From Euglena gracilis (lineage: Eukaryota; Euglenida; Euglenophyceae; Euglenales), in contig CP154956.1 of assembly GCA_039621445.1 (NCBI GenBank), forward strand, positions 70,363,649 to 70,427,648: DNA of 64,000 nucleotides. The letters are read 5' to 3'. The position numbers and the translations under genes were made by a program. Below, piece after piece: positions 10,819-21,739 of this stretch. Within the stretch, counting starts at the first letter, position 1; every line of letters starts with the position of its first letter. The notes beneath the pieces were generated by a model. That model was not told where the DNA came from. It did not search any database and worked only from the letters and a program-made list of their open reading frames with translations.

Positions 10819-13800
10819 TCAGGCCCAGCTGAGGTAGAGCTCGAAGCCGGAGGTCAGCATGCCGATGGGGGCAGGGCAAGGGGCCACATGAGGGGTTCCG
10901 ACCAAAAAGATGAAAAAAAGGCCAAAAAAACCCTTTCCAGCGCCTTCGGCGCCGGGCCACTTTTGTGGTGTTTTGCTGACCCCCCCGGAGGCAGGGGGTC
11001 CGGGCCAAAAACCAGTCAGTCACTCCGAAAAAACCAGTCACCCCCGGGGGGGGGGGGGTCGGCCAGTGCTTAAGCAATTGACTGAGCTGGAGGCTGCCCC
11101 AGCGGGCACAGATTCCACATGTCATTAAGCCACAGAGTGGGTTCCCCACAAGGGGGTTCCCTCAAGAACCAACCGGCTGGCTGGAAACATTTGCGGGCCG
11201 GGAAAAAGATGCCCCGGTTCCCCCACAAATCAGGTTGGGCGGCCCCGAATGCCGCGTTGTTCATTGTGCGGGGGCTGCCCTGCCCTGGTCGAGGGAGAGC
11301 ACGGCGGGGTCCACCCTCTGCAGTCCCGCATTGGCCAGGCCTGTGCACGGCGGACCAACCGGGAACGGAAACAAGGAGGCACGCCAGACAGCCAGGACTG
11401 GTGTGGACCAATGGGATGTGAAGGGCGAACCGTCATTCAAGTGGGGTTGCTGGTGCGGAGTCGCGCGCAACACCATCGCACGTGCGCACGCGGCAGCTGC
11501 AGCAAGCTGCCAAATCAACCGTGCAAATCGCGTAGCACCTTCCTCTCACGTCGCAAATGGCATCAATCAACAGGCAAAACTTGTGCAGCAGATCACCACA
11601 AGGCAGCACAGATCAAGGGACAGCACCTTCGACCACCAGCGCCGCATCACGCAGGGCCAGCAGCGCCTCATTGGACTTCTGGATAACAAGAGAAAAACAT
11701 GTTCAATCGGAATCGGCAGTCTTGGACAGACCAATACCATAAAGCTGAACCAACACCACCAACTGGACACTGATCCCCCCAAACCCCGGGGTCCAATTCC
11801 CTGCATTGATGCAATAACCCGTAGTGTTGCAGTGCACAACACATCTAGAAAATGATTTGGAGCCGACGCTTGGAGGAGCCAACTTACTGGACCCGTGATC
11901 CAGCTGCAACGTGGCTGGAATTCTCCAAACCCCAAGCAAGTTCTATGAAACCATGCCCAGAAGAGTGGTCCAGATTTGTACTGCCCCATTTTTCGAAATT
12001 GGACAACACCATATTGGTTGAATTTATTGAAATTTTCAGTGTTCCCCGGCGGTTGCTGTCATGCTGTAAACCACAATGCAACCCACAGAGCAGCAGACCA
12101 GCTTCTTTGTCTCCATCGACTTCAGCCGGGGCAGCAGTTCGCAGAGCCATGAGAGAGCGTAGAACTTGAAAGCAAGCTGTGGAGGGGCGAAAGAGACATC
12201 CATTACTTGGATGCACCAGGTGGAACAGCTGTTGGAAAGGTGTTGAAGGCAACTGGGTCATTTCAGTGCAAACAAATTCGGACTCTTTCTGTTTCCTGAA
12301 CCCGCTCCCCAACCTCCGGTGAATACTTGGGAAGCAAAATATTTTAAAGCCCGAACAGAGGTGTTCAATGCACCAGACCTGTGGACCGGGCCCCTGTTCA
12401 AGACCGCTGGAACCCATACTCAGGCCCTGGTGTGGAACTCTGCCGAAATAGGGGTCCACCTCCGAATCCAACCCCTGCCTCTCTGCGGGGGATTCCGGCG
12501 AGTTTTTTTTATTATTAAAAAAAATGCTTCCAGCCAGCTATCAGCCAGGGGGGTGAGGCTGACTTCAGCTGACTGTAAAATAACAAATTCACCAAAACCA
12601 AACGGCTGCAGCCAGCCTCGAGAGAAACCTCCGGGGAAGTACCACCGTTGCATCATTTTTTTGTCTGCTTGTTTGTGTCCAGTTTTTAACGCCTGCGCAT
12701 TAACCAAGAAGGCAGGGGCCCTCACTCACTCAGTCAATGACACCCACACAGACCCGGAGGACAGACTGAGCGTTGCCCTTCAAGATGCGCATGGAGATCA
12801 GCCACTCGATGTTCCTCAGCGTCACGAACGCCAGCATGCATAGCTTGCTGATGGCCTGGGGACGGAGGAGCGTTGGGCAACGTAATGCAATGCAAACAAG
12901 GAGGATCATAATTGGCATGCCCATCCGTGCATCCTGAAATGGTGTTGGCTGAATTGTTATGAGCGAGCTAAGTGGACCGAGTACACCAGGGACAAAATCC
13001 AGACAACAAAAAAAGCTTTGCAGGCGCCAATCCGTGTTGAGAGGAAACTGCGATGCAGGCACAGGCGCAGGCACACACGCTGCAATATGACGCGAAAGAC
13101 TGGAGAGGGGGCAGCTTGGACAACTGAACAGCAAATGGAATCTGCCTGATAGAAGAGCAAATGATGGATGGTAGAAAGTCTTCGACTTCTGTGTTCTCCT
13201 GTGTTTGAAGACTTATCTCTTCCATCTTTGTGTGCCAAAGGTGTCAATTCATTTGCATACACCTTTCGAAAGTGAACAGTTCATCAATACAAAACGCAAT
13301 TTAGCATGAGTTGCCGATGTTACAAGGCATCAAGAAGGTGATGAACAAAATCTGCTAGGAAGCAAAAAGGGGAAACAAACAAAAATATGCGTGTGTGTGG
13401 GCACCTCAGCCACTGGAAGGAGTTCCGGGTGGTCTTCAGGGCGTTAGCCACGGCGTTGAGCTGGGCGATGGTGTCCTTCCGGCCCGACTGGGACCGCTCC
13501 GGGTCAGGTGATTCCTTCCTTCCTCTGGGACGCTCCCAGGGGGAAAATCCAAATGGTGCTGGTTGGAACCCCCGACGGGTCCGGGAGGGAGTGCAACCGT
13601 TGGTTCAGCGCACCCGTATGAATGGGTGGGTGTGCCCCTGGGGAGGGGAATGGGTGGCGGGGGGACCAGCTTGGGGCCCGCCTTGGGTCCTGTTCCGACC
13701 CATGCCATGGCTGTCGTCCATCTGTGGTTGGGACCTGTCCCCCCCCCATGGTTGCCGGGCGTTCTGGTTTGGCAATGTCCGTTGGGCAGTGGCGCGGGTC

Positions 13801-14615
13801 AGCAGCCCAAAATGGGGGGGGGAGCTGCTGGGGCTGTACCCCCCTTCCTCCAGGGGTAGGGGTCCCCTCTGGCTTAAGAAATCCCCTGCGCCAGGTACTC
13901 CGCCACCAGCCGGGACGCCGAGATCGTGAACCTGAGGTGGAAGGGGAAAGCGGTCGATGCAACCGAGCTTCGATGGTCCATCATATGTCTGTTGGTGAGA
14001 CACCAGCTTTCCCTCTCTGTTTTGCTGATGATGTTGTGTTGTGTCACGTCACAACACGTCATAAAGAAACTCACCTGTGTTTTAAATGCATATGGATTGT
14101 TTGGAATGCATTTTTTACGTTGCTGGCTTTGGCAACCCCGGTCACATCATGATTTAAATCTCGCACAGGGTTGACATTGTGAACTGCTTCTCAGATGAGT
14201 AAGATAATTTCAGAGTGGAAAACATGAAATATAATCATATCATATCATAATTTACAAAATGTGATACACATCATATCCATATGATATCATATGGATATCA
14301 TACATATCATATCATATCATATCATATCATATCATATCATATCATATCATATCATATCATATCATATCATATCATATCATATCATATCATATCATATCAC
14401 ATCATAGCATATCATAATGCACCACATTATGATATGCATTTTAACAAACCGCTAAATAACGCCCGATTTGCAATCCCACCTCAGCGTGCATGTGGCATTT
14501 TGTTCAAATCTTCACCCTGAGGCGGAATCGCTGGCGACCTGGCCATCTTGTCCCGGTTGTTGGCCTGCAAGAGGAAGTTGTTGGCCTGAATCACCACCGG
14601 AGGGAGGGTTGCCAT
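10819..14615 (-). CDS. PEX11: PEX11-like peroxisomal membrane protein, copy B (7-8 exons)
   Basis: Likely a peroxisome membrane-shaping protein. Exons on the minus strand: 14539-14615 (ATG at 14615), 13899-13931, 13405-13524, 12754-12847, 12099-12176, 11627-11678, 11303-11340, and a last exon ending at the TGA at 10819-10821. Most junctions are GT-AG and in phase. Motifs in order: NNFLLQANNRDKMAR, RLVAEY, SGRKDTIAQLNAVANALK, LRNIEWLISMRILKGN, LAFKFYALSWLCELLPR, KSNEALLALRDAALVVEG, LANAGLQRVDPA and IGMLTSGFELYLSWA. The tail (a helix, then a short glycine-containing hydrophobic helix) fits the PEX11 C-terminus. Exon 2 is split by a 384-bp MITE absent from copy A; splicing it adds six net residues. 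The acceptor of the last exon is unresolved because a truncated MITE lies directly upstream. Confidence 0.68.
10895..11084. mobile_element. MITE family A, truncated copy
   Basis: The right half matches the family A copies at 2.6 and 50.0 kb: the AGCGCC-TTC-GGCGCC hairpin at 10939-10953, AAAAACCAGTCAGTCAC blocks and the end GTGCTTAAGCAATTGACTG at 11084. The left CATACAATT end is missing. It lies between the last two exons of PEX11-B. Confidence 0.6.
13505..13888. mobile_element. hAT-like MITE inside PEX11-B exon 2 (putative new intron)
   Basis: Copy A reads through this point without interruption (GGTCC-rich exon at 5260-5300). In copy B, 384 bp are inserted. The left end CAGGTGATTCCTT (13505) and the right end, on the other strand CAGGGGATTTCTT (13888), form an inverted repeat with two mismatches. 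The flanking 8-mers CTCCGGGT (13497-13504) and CGCCAGGT (13889-13896) each differ by one base from the CTCCAGGT expected at the empty site. On the minus strand a GT at 13898-13897 and a CCCAG ending at 13525 would splice it out in frame. Confidence 0.75.
14230..14425. repeat. Pentanucleotide repeat (ATCAT)n
   Basis: ATATC/ATCAT units, perfect from about 14306 to 14398 with degenerate flanks, in intron 1 of PEX11-B. The open frame across it (Ile-Ser-Tyr-His repeats) is an artefact. Confidence 0.95.
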
Positions 14616-15382
14616 CGTGTAGGGGAAGAGCAGATTCCCTGAGAGGGCGGGTGGGGAAAGGGGCCTCTCGGCACGCAGTGCAAGGGTGGAAAAAACAAAC
14701 GTTTCACGCACAGTGGGTAATGGTTCACGAGAAGCACTCCGCGGTGCACACGCAACGGTTTTGCGGTGCACCCGCAGCCGTCCATTGCATCTCGGTGTGA
14801 CAACTTCGCCCCAAGCCACGGATCAAGAGATTGCAGCCCTCGGAAGCCTGTTTTAGGCTTCTGAGCCAGGGTGGGGCCATCATCATGTGTCAGGGGGAAA
14901 AAAAACAGCCGATTTGAAAGGCGTTCACTTCGGGGGGGGGGGGTCGTGTGGCCGGCTTTTCACTCCTTGCTGATTTTAAAGGGCAGCACCCTGGCCAGAT
15001 GGGCAACATTTTCATCCCCTCAAGGATTTTGGCAATGAAGGTTTGGGCCACACATGGGCCACATTTTCATCCGTCTGCGCCTCGTGCCTCGATTTGGAAA
15101 TGCAAAACCCACATAAACCACAATTTTCTCGCCTTCATTAAAAAGCAGGGCCACGCCACGCCACCTCCCCCCCGTAGCGAATCGTACACCCCAGCACAAA
15201 TACAACTGAAATTGATGCAAAAAGTGTTTCACAATACTGTTTCACAAAAGAGTGCCTCATCCCATTTTCAAATAAGGTGAAGCATCATGTCCATGGTTGT
15301 TTTGAGAGAGTGCAAGAAAAAAATACATGATCTTCGCCAGAAATATGACAAAGACAAAAATGTTGACACAGACAAGCATTCG

Positions 15383-15618
15383 ACGCCTTTGAAACAGCCA
15401 GACAATTTGCCTCCTCCCAGAAAAGTGTGAAAATTGTCCAGAAGAAATTGGAGGAGTTTGCAAGAGAGGCACAACAGGTTGTTTGCGGGGAGAGAGTAGC
15501 TGCGTATATGGACAATGTTGTGATGCGGATGGGGATGCAGGAGGCACAATGCAGAGCAGGAACCTGGAGGCTGTCACAGCAAGCTGGGGGAGGGGCTGTA
15601 GAGGGCAGCTGGAGATGA
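15383..15618 (+). CDS. Coding-like fragment, unidentified
   Basis: A plus-strand open frame begins AFDAFETARQFASSQKSV, continues KIVQKKLEEFAREAQQVV, and then reads GERVAAYMDNVVMRMGMQ before a stop at about 15617. The composition (charged, helix-forming, few prolines) is unlike the surrounding repeat translations, so it may be an exon or a decayed gene piece. I do not recognise the family and see no matching neighbouring exons. Confidence 0.25.
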
Positions 15619-15779
15619 CCGAAAGGAGACGAATGAATCTACTCGGCCGACAGGCTGAAAGCGAGGAGCCCCTTAAATCCAGACCTGATCCACATGTGGA
15701 TGGGGTCCCTTTTCCATCCATTTCTGAGGGCTCTGCTGGCATGCGGCAGCGTCATGGTAGAAGGAGCCTCTGCAGAAGG

Positions 15780-16205
15780 AGGCTTTTGAGCCTCCTCGAA
15801 TGTGCTCGGACGACATTCGAGGAGGCTCCTCGAATGTCCCTCGGGGTCGTTCGAGCTTGTTCGAGGAGGATCAAGAGAGCCGCCTCGAACCACCTCGATT
15901 ATATGTTGACCATAGACGGAAAAAAATATTTTAAACTGATTTCAACTCCCTTTTTTTGGCAATGCCTTTTTGTACGCAAACTGTTTGGAGGGCCCTAAAA
16001 TAAAAAAACCCCGTGTGTTACATATGCCTTTTGTGTGCAAATCGATTTCTCATGCAAATCGATTTGTTGTGCAAATCCCTTTCGTACACAGCTTTTTGCA
16101 GAGGGCCCCGAAACACCTGCATGGATGCACATGAGAGAGGTCGCTTGAGAGCCTCCTCGAATTCTGTTCGAGGTCGTTCGAGGTGATTTGAAGAGGCTGT
16201 TTAAG
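15780..16205. repeat. Interspersed repeat with GAGGAGGCTCGA / TCGAGCCTCCTC words
   Basis: Repeated words such as CGAGGAGGCTCCTCGAATG and TTCGAGGTCGTTCGAGG occur at 15780-15900 and again at 16140-16205. The same vocabulary recurs at 16670-16760 and 25803-25945, so this is a dispersed family with inverted internal structure. Confidence 0.55.
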
Positions 16206-16669
16206 GCCGGGGGGGGAGGGAGGAAATTGATATCGGAGGTCTTCGAAAAAATTGCGGGAACATTGCAGAAAATTGCGGAAAACTGTGGGAAATTGATATC
16301 GGGAAAATGCACATTTCTGCTGGAGAGAACTTAGAAATTTTTTACAAATTTGGTCGTTTTGCATCATAGGCAAAAGCCTTGAGTCGTAATTGACATTTTT
16401 TCCAACAAAGTTGCCCAAAAGCATGATTTTTGTAATTTTGGGAACATGCTGATTCTGGAAGGATGGAATTTCTTTGGTGAAAAATCCGAAAATGGCAAAA
16501 AAAAATTGCGGAAAACTTTGGTCTCGGAAAAAAATCTGGTCCAATGCGGAATTTTTCTAAATTATAATTTTTAACTTCTTTTTCCAAAATTATTTCCTAG
16601 CAGAAATTGGGGGAAAACCAAAGAGAGGCCCAGAAATTGCCAAATGTTGTCAATTTTTTTTTGAAATTA

Positions 16670-16760
16670 AGGCCCCCTGAGAGGGGGGGGGGGCTTAAAA
16701 ACGTTGGAGGAGGCTCGAACTCAAACGCTCGAGGTCGAGCCTCCTCCTGTTGTAATCCCC
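16670..16760. repeat. Dispersed GAGGAGGCTCGA repeat, second piece
   Basis: Contains a G-run, then AAAAACGTTGGAGGAGGCTC and GTCGAGCCTCCTCCTGTTG, an inverted pair. It is the same family as 25803-25945. Confidence 0.5.
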
Positions 16761-18574
16761 GCGCTGGCATGCGACTGGCTGAAAAGAAAACTAGGGGACT
16801 CAAATGATGGGGTGGAACGAAAACAGAAGCTTGCCATAACCAAATCATGGGGTGGAATGAAGATGGAAACTTGCCATAACCCAAATGACAACATCCCCTT
16901 GCAAAATAGCCTGCAGACACAAACCTCCCGGTAGGAGGGGCGAGTTGGCATGAGTGGGAGAGATGGATGGCAAGGGAAGGAAAGCCAAAGGGGGTGCACG
17001 CACAAATGGGCGGTGGGTATGAAGAGGCAGGTGAGACAGACCGCCTGCCACGCGGCCGCAACAAGTAGGGGCGAAGGGGTCAGCCGGACGTCCCGGGGGC
17101 GTGCGTCCCCATCCGGCTGGGCCCTCCTCGGTGCTGCAGACCGACCCTCCCTTTGCCGGGACGCTTGTCTTAATCTGGAGCTTTCCACCTGGCTTCGTCA
17201 ATTCTTGCACCATTTCAGGGGATGCAAAGCTCCGTGCAGTGAAAAAATTTTCTCACAAAGTTCTTCTGGAAAACTGCAAGGGTTTGAAATGCATCGAGAG
17301 GAAAGGGATTTTTCATCAAAAGTGAAGTGCTGCCGCCAACAGGGGTCAACACCTATAAACCTCTTTCACAAATATCGGGCCATTCCCGGCTTCCTGTCGC
17401 CCGTGGTCCACAATCAAGCTTTTGTGATAGCACCTTGCTTGCACCAAACACCGCCGCCGCCGCCACTGTCGCAGCCACAACCACCACCACGAAACCCAAT
17501 CTATCCATATTTTTTTGAGTTTAATGCACTGGCTGCTTTTCATCCAATTTCCAGTGCCCCAGACCAGGGGGGAACCCAACATGAACCCTCGAAAAATGCG
17601 AGGCAAAAAAAACAAAAAAAACGCGGAAAAATGCATGTTGTGTGTAAAATCCTTCAGGAGCTCCCCTGGGATGCTTACTTTCTGATGGAGAGGACTTTGA
17701 AAACACTTCACTCCCGCTGGGGAAAATTTTAAATTTTAGTCAAAAATGTGCAAAAGTGACAAAACACTGAGAAAAAATTAGTCTCAAGGGAAAACTGGGG
17801 CCAAATTGGGGCCAAGTTTTTCCAAGTCGAAAAATTTTCAGCAGAAAAGAAAAAAACACAAAAAGAACGGGTTTGCCCCCCCCTGCTCACACCCGCCTTG
17901 CCACACAATCCTCTCTGTGGCCACTCCAGTGGTAAAAAACGAACGGCGTTATATATATTTGGGAGATGCTGGCCTTTTCCTTTAATACCCGCCAGCTTCT
18001 GATGTGGTGGTGCCCTCACAGTCTGATGTGTGCCACTCAGACAGTAATGCCCCCTCCTCCTCCCGTCTCCCCAACATAATCGCTCAGCACCGGGCAGGGG
18101 CGACAGGCGGATTAGTCCGTGAAGCCGGACTAACCGGGCGGGCCAGCCTCGAGGGGAGGGTCCAGTGCAGGCTGACTCTGAGGCTCCTGGTGTAAACCCT
18201 CGGATATGTTGGAGCCCAGGGGTATCTGATCGCGCATAGACCGGAGGGGTTTGCGCTGGCCAGAAAAAGGCTGCTGGCTGACTGCCCCCCACCATAGCGG
18301 CTGCCCTGGCTGGAACTGAATGGAGCGGGAGTCGAACCCACTGTCAAAAAAATTGAAACTGAAAAAAAAAGTCAAAAAACTGCAAGACGTGTTCTTTTTT
18401 TAAAAAAAGATCGACTCTTGATCCACAATTTGAACAGGCATCCCATTTTTGATTCTTTTTCGTCCACTTTTTTGGCCATATTTTGTTGCATCAGCCAAAG
18501 GCTTTAAGAAATACATGCCCCATCTATTCGCACTCTGGGTGTGCTGGGCAGAATTGAAAATTCGTCGACGGGGG

Positions 18575-18706
18575 GGTTCCAGGTCTGGAAATGGCTCAAT
18601 TGACGCTGTCTGTGTCAGGTGGAACAGCCCCATTTTTTGGGGTTCCAGGTCTGGAAATGGCTCAATTGACGCTGTCTGTGTCAGGTGGAACAGCCCCATT
18701 TTTTTA
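18575..18706. repeat. 66-bp tandem duplication
   Basis: Two almost identical 66-bp units (18575-18640 and 18641-18706), each starting GGTTCCAGGTCTGGAAATGG and ending CAGCCCCATTTTTT. The recent-looking identity suggests replication slippage or unequal crossing-over. Confidence 0.9.
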
Positions 18707-21700
18707 GGGAAGGGAATCAATAATCCGCTCTGTGCTCTGTGTCACATCCAGGATAACCCCCCCCCCCGACCTGATCAACGACCTGTGGAGAATTTTAAAT
18801 CAGAGCCGACCTGGCAATGCACGTGCGCGGGGACAGAAGTGGCAGGTCAGTGGAAGGGCAAACCGCAAAAGGATGTGCCGGCGAGGACTTTCATTGCCCC
18901 AAAGGACCAAGCCTCAGGGAATTTCAAACCTGAACCTCCCCCCAAAAAACACAGTCTTTGCCAAACAAACCACACTCCAACTCTACTGACCCTCGTAGGG
19001 TCGATAGACCCTCTGGTGGGTCGACCGACCGAGTCTATTGTACCAACCGGATGTGTCTTGGAAATTTGTAAGCCCCCCCCTGCAATATTGCAAATGTGCC
19101 ATGGAGAACAAGGAAAAGGGAGCAAAAAAAGTGGACAAATACTTTTGGCGGCCAATCACTTGTGTATTACATGGCATTTGGGGGGGATCCCGTTTTTGCT
19201 CAACTCAACTGTCCGAGGGCCCCGAAACAACAAAATCCCTTTTCTTACCCACTCATTTTGGGGGGGACAAATCCCTTTTGTTACTCCAATTGTTGAAACG
19301 AGCTGTATAGGAGATGGCAAAAAAAGATGCTATTTTCTTTTTAATATAAAGGATAACTTGCATTCAAGGAAAGTATTTCTAGCTATTTTTGATGAATAGG
19401 GATAGGTACAAAAAAATGCAGATTGAACCGAATAGCATTCTTGCATGCAAGCTGTAACTCACCCTGTTCCTAATAAAATAACAAACCATATAAATCCTAT
19501 CCAACTCTATCCCTCAAACATTCAACAAAAATCTCTTCTTGTATGAAAATCGAACCTAACCCTATTCCTCGAAAAATAACCACCAAACTTCCTTTTCACA
19601 TGCAAATTGTAAAATGCTCCTCCTCAAAGAATAAACAAACTCCCCTTGTGTGCATAGTCATACCTGTCATACCTGACCAGAAGTCTCAAAAAAATGCCAA
19701 ATTCCATTTTGCATGAAAGTCATACGAAGACCCAATCCTCAAAAAATAACCCCTTTTCAAAAGGAAGTGTAACTGTTCTTCCAACAAATGCAATTTTTTT
19801 TATCGTGCCATTCATACCGAACCCCCCCCCAAATATAAATGACCCCCCCCCTTGACAAACAACATTTTCAACCAACACCCAAATATAAACAATCCCTGGC
19901 TGGCTTTTGTGAAGGAATTTCCATTGAAACGGCATAAAAACGGCGGAAATCAGCGAATTCCATGTATAAACAACCACCAAATTTAAGCAAACCAGAGCCA
20001 ATTTTTGGAAACCCAAATACAAGCAACCGGTTGCTTGTATTTGGGGGGGGGGGGTCGGTAACCCTCCTCCTGAAGAAAAAAAATAGCAGCCACGCGACGG
20101 TATAGCACTTCTTGACCACTACTGAATAGGGTTGGTTAGGCGAGGGGTTTGTGTGGCCAGTGGGTGCGCATTTTAAGGTACTTGCGCACTGAAACATTTA
20201 CACAGTAGGGCAGGGTGGACAGCTGTAGGAGAGGACACTCAGCCCTGATACATCCCTTTTAAAGTCTAAGCATTTAGAGAAAGCCACGTGACCACAATTC
20301 CACCCCTTTCGTTATCAGGCATCAGTCCATACCACTGTGGGGGCCTTTAATTGGGCGGGGGTTAAATTGGAAAAAAATGCTGTACAGCTGAAGGAGAGTA
20401 TTTGCCATTCGTTTTTTGCAGGCAGATGACACTTCCTGGCTTTCGCATCTACATACTACTTTGTCCACTGAATGCATTCAGTTTCATGTCGTTGTAGATA
20501 ACCATCAATCCACCGGAGATAATGCAAGAATCCACAGCAAAGACCTTCAAAGTTCTGGGAGGATGCTTGTTCCCTTTAGTGAGTAATGGCACGAGTCAAG
20601 CAGGGGTGCAAACAAGGCACAAATGGATAAAATGAGGTGGAGGCGAGTCATTATGACAGACAACATGAGTGGCAAGGTGGTGTGGATATATTGGTCTTTA
20701 CGGCAATGTATCAAACACACCACATAATAGCTACGGGGACCGCACATTGCATGGCATCGCACGACTGAATCATCGAATGATAATAGCCACATGTTCAGCT
20801 CTCGCAAAAAAAATGGTCAAATTACCAACGTCAAATCAGAGCAACCTGAAATCAGAACACCTCCCAAATGCACGCCATTGATTTAACCCTTGCGAGGGGC
20901 GGGAGGGTGGCTGAGTGTGCCCATCCTCATCCATTTATGAGCCAATTTCGACCAAAGCTTCAGCAGCACTAACTTCGAAATTCTGCAAACCTGACTGACC
21001 CCCAGGGGGGTCATTCAACAATTCACCAGCCACTCACCTGTATAAAAAAATAGCACCCAGTCACAGTCCCAGGCTATTGCTAAAGGACTCCGGGGGATCC
21101 AATGGCTAGCCATTTAGCTCCTCCCCCTGGGGCTACCCTCCCCCCCTGGGGGGTCCTCCCAACCAGGAAAAAAAAATTCCTCTGGTGCTGTGTGCTGAGG
21201 TGAAATTTGGGATTTTGTTCCAAAGTGGCATTTCTGGCAAGTTTGGGGGTCCAAAAAATTTCGGCGCTTCGAGCCAGTCACTGGGGAAAAAAAGTCCACA
21301 AACTGGCCCTGCTGGCAGACCCCCGAGGGGGACGGTCCACTGGGATTTCCACTAGCCAAATTTGGACCAGCTGCAGTCCAGCGCGGGGGGGGGGGGTACT
21401 GCGAGCCCTTAAAGCGTCTGGTCCGAGGAATCAAAGAAAATCGGCCATACAGGTCAAAGGCAACACTGTAACAGCCAAAAAAAATTCGGTTGCTGGTTTT
21501 CAGGTGAGGGGTCAGTCACTCTGAAAAATCCAGTCAATCACCCTGAGGGAGGGGGGGTGAACTAAGGTCCCCAGGGGTCGTCGGTTGACTAAATGACTGC
21601 TTTCTCCAGGCTGTAATCCAAGGAACATTTTAGCCAATTCCATTGTGAGCAGGGCCCCGGGGAGGGGGTCAGCCCCAGAGAGGTGGCAGTCCCCGGCTGG

Positions 21701-21739
21701 GGTAGCCTGTCCGCACCGCTGGGAGGGGGAGGGGGGAGG

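Larger units (their letters stand above)
14616..21739. other. Gene-poor region between PEX11-B and the cyclase gene
   Basis: No gene I can name. Contents: a coding-like plus-strand stretch at 15383-15618 (listed apart); GAGGAGGCTCGA-type repeats at 15780-16205 and 16670-16760; a GC-rich open minus-strand stretch at about 17040-17215 that could be an exon; a small hairpin at 18109-18135 (GGATTAGTCCG and CGGACTAACC arms); a 66-bp tandem duplication at 18575-18706; AT-rich repeats with TATAAA/CCCCCC blocks at 19790-20060; and C/G-run repeat pieces at 21000-21560. Confidence 0.45.

Noticed and set aside
18290-18350. A TTCGACTCCCGC stretch on the minus strand resembling a tRNA T-arm
   Set aside because: Only the T-arm can be formed; there is no matching acceptor stem, D-arm or anticodon arm upstream.
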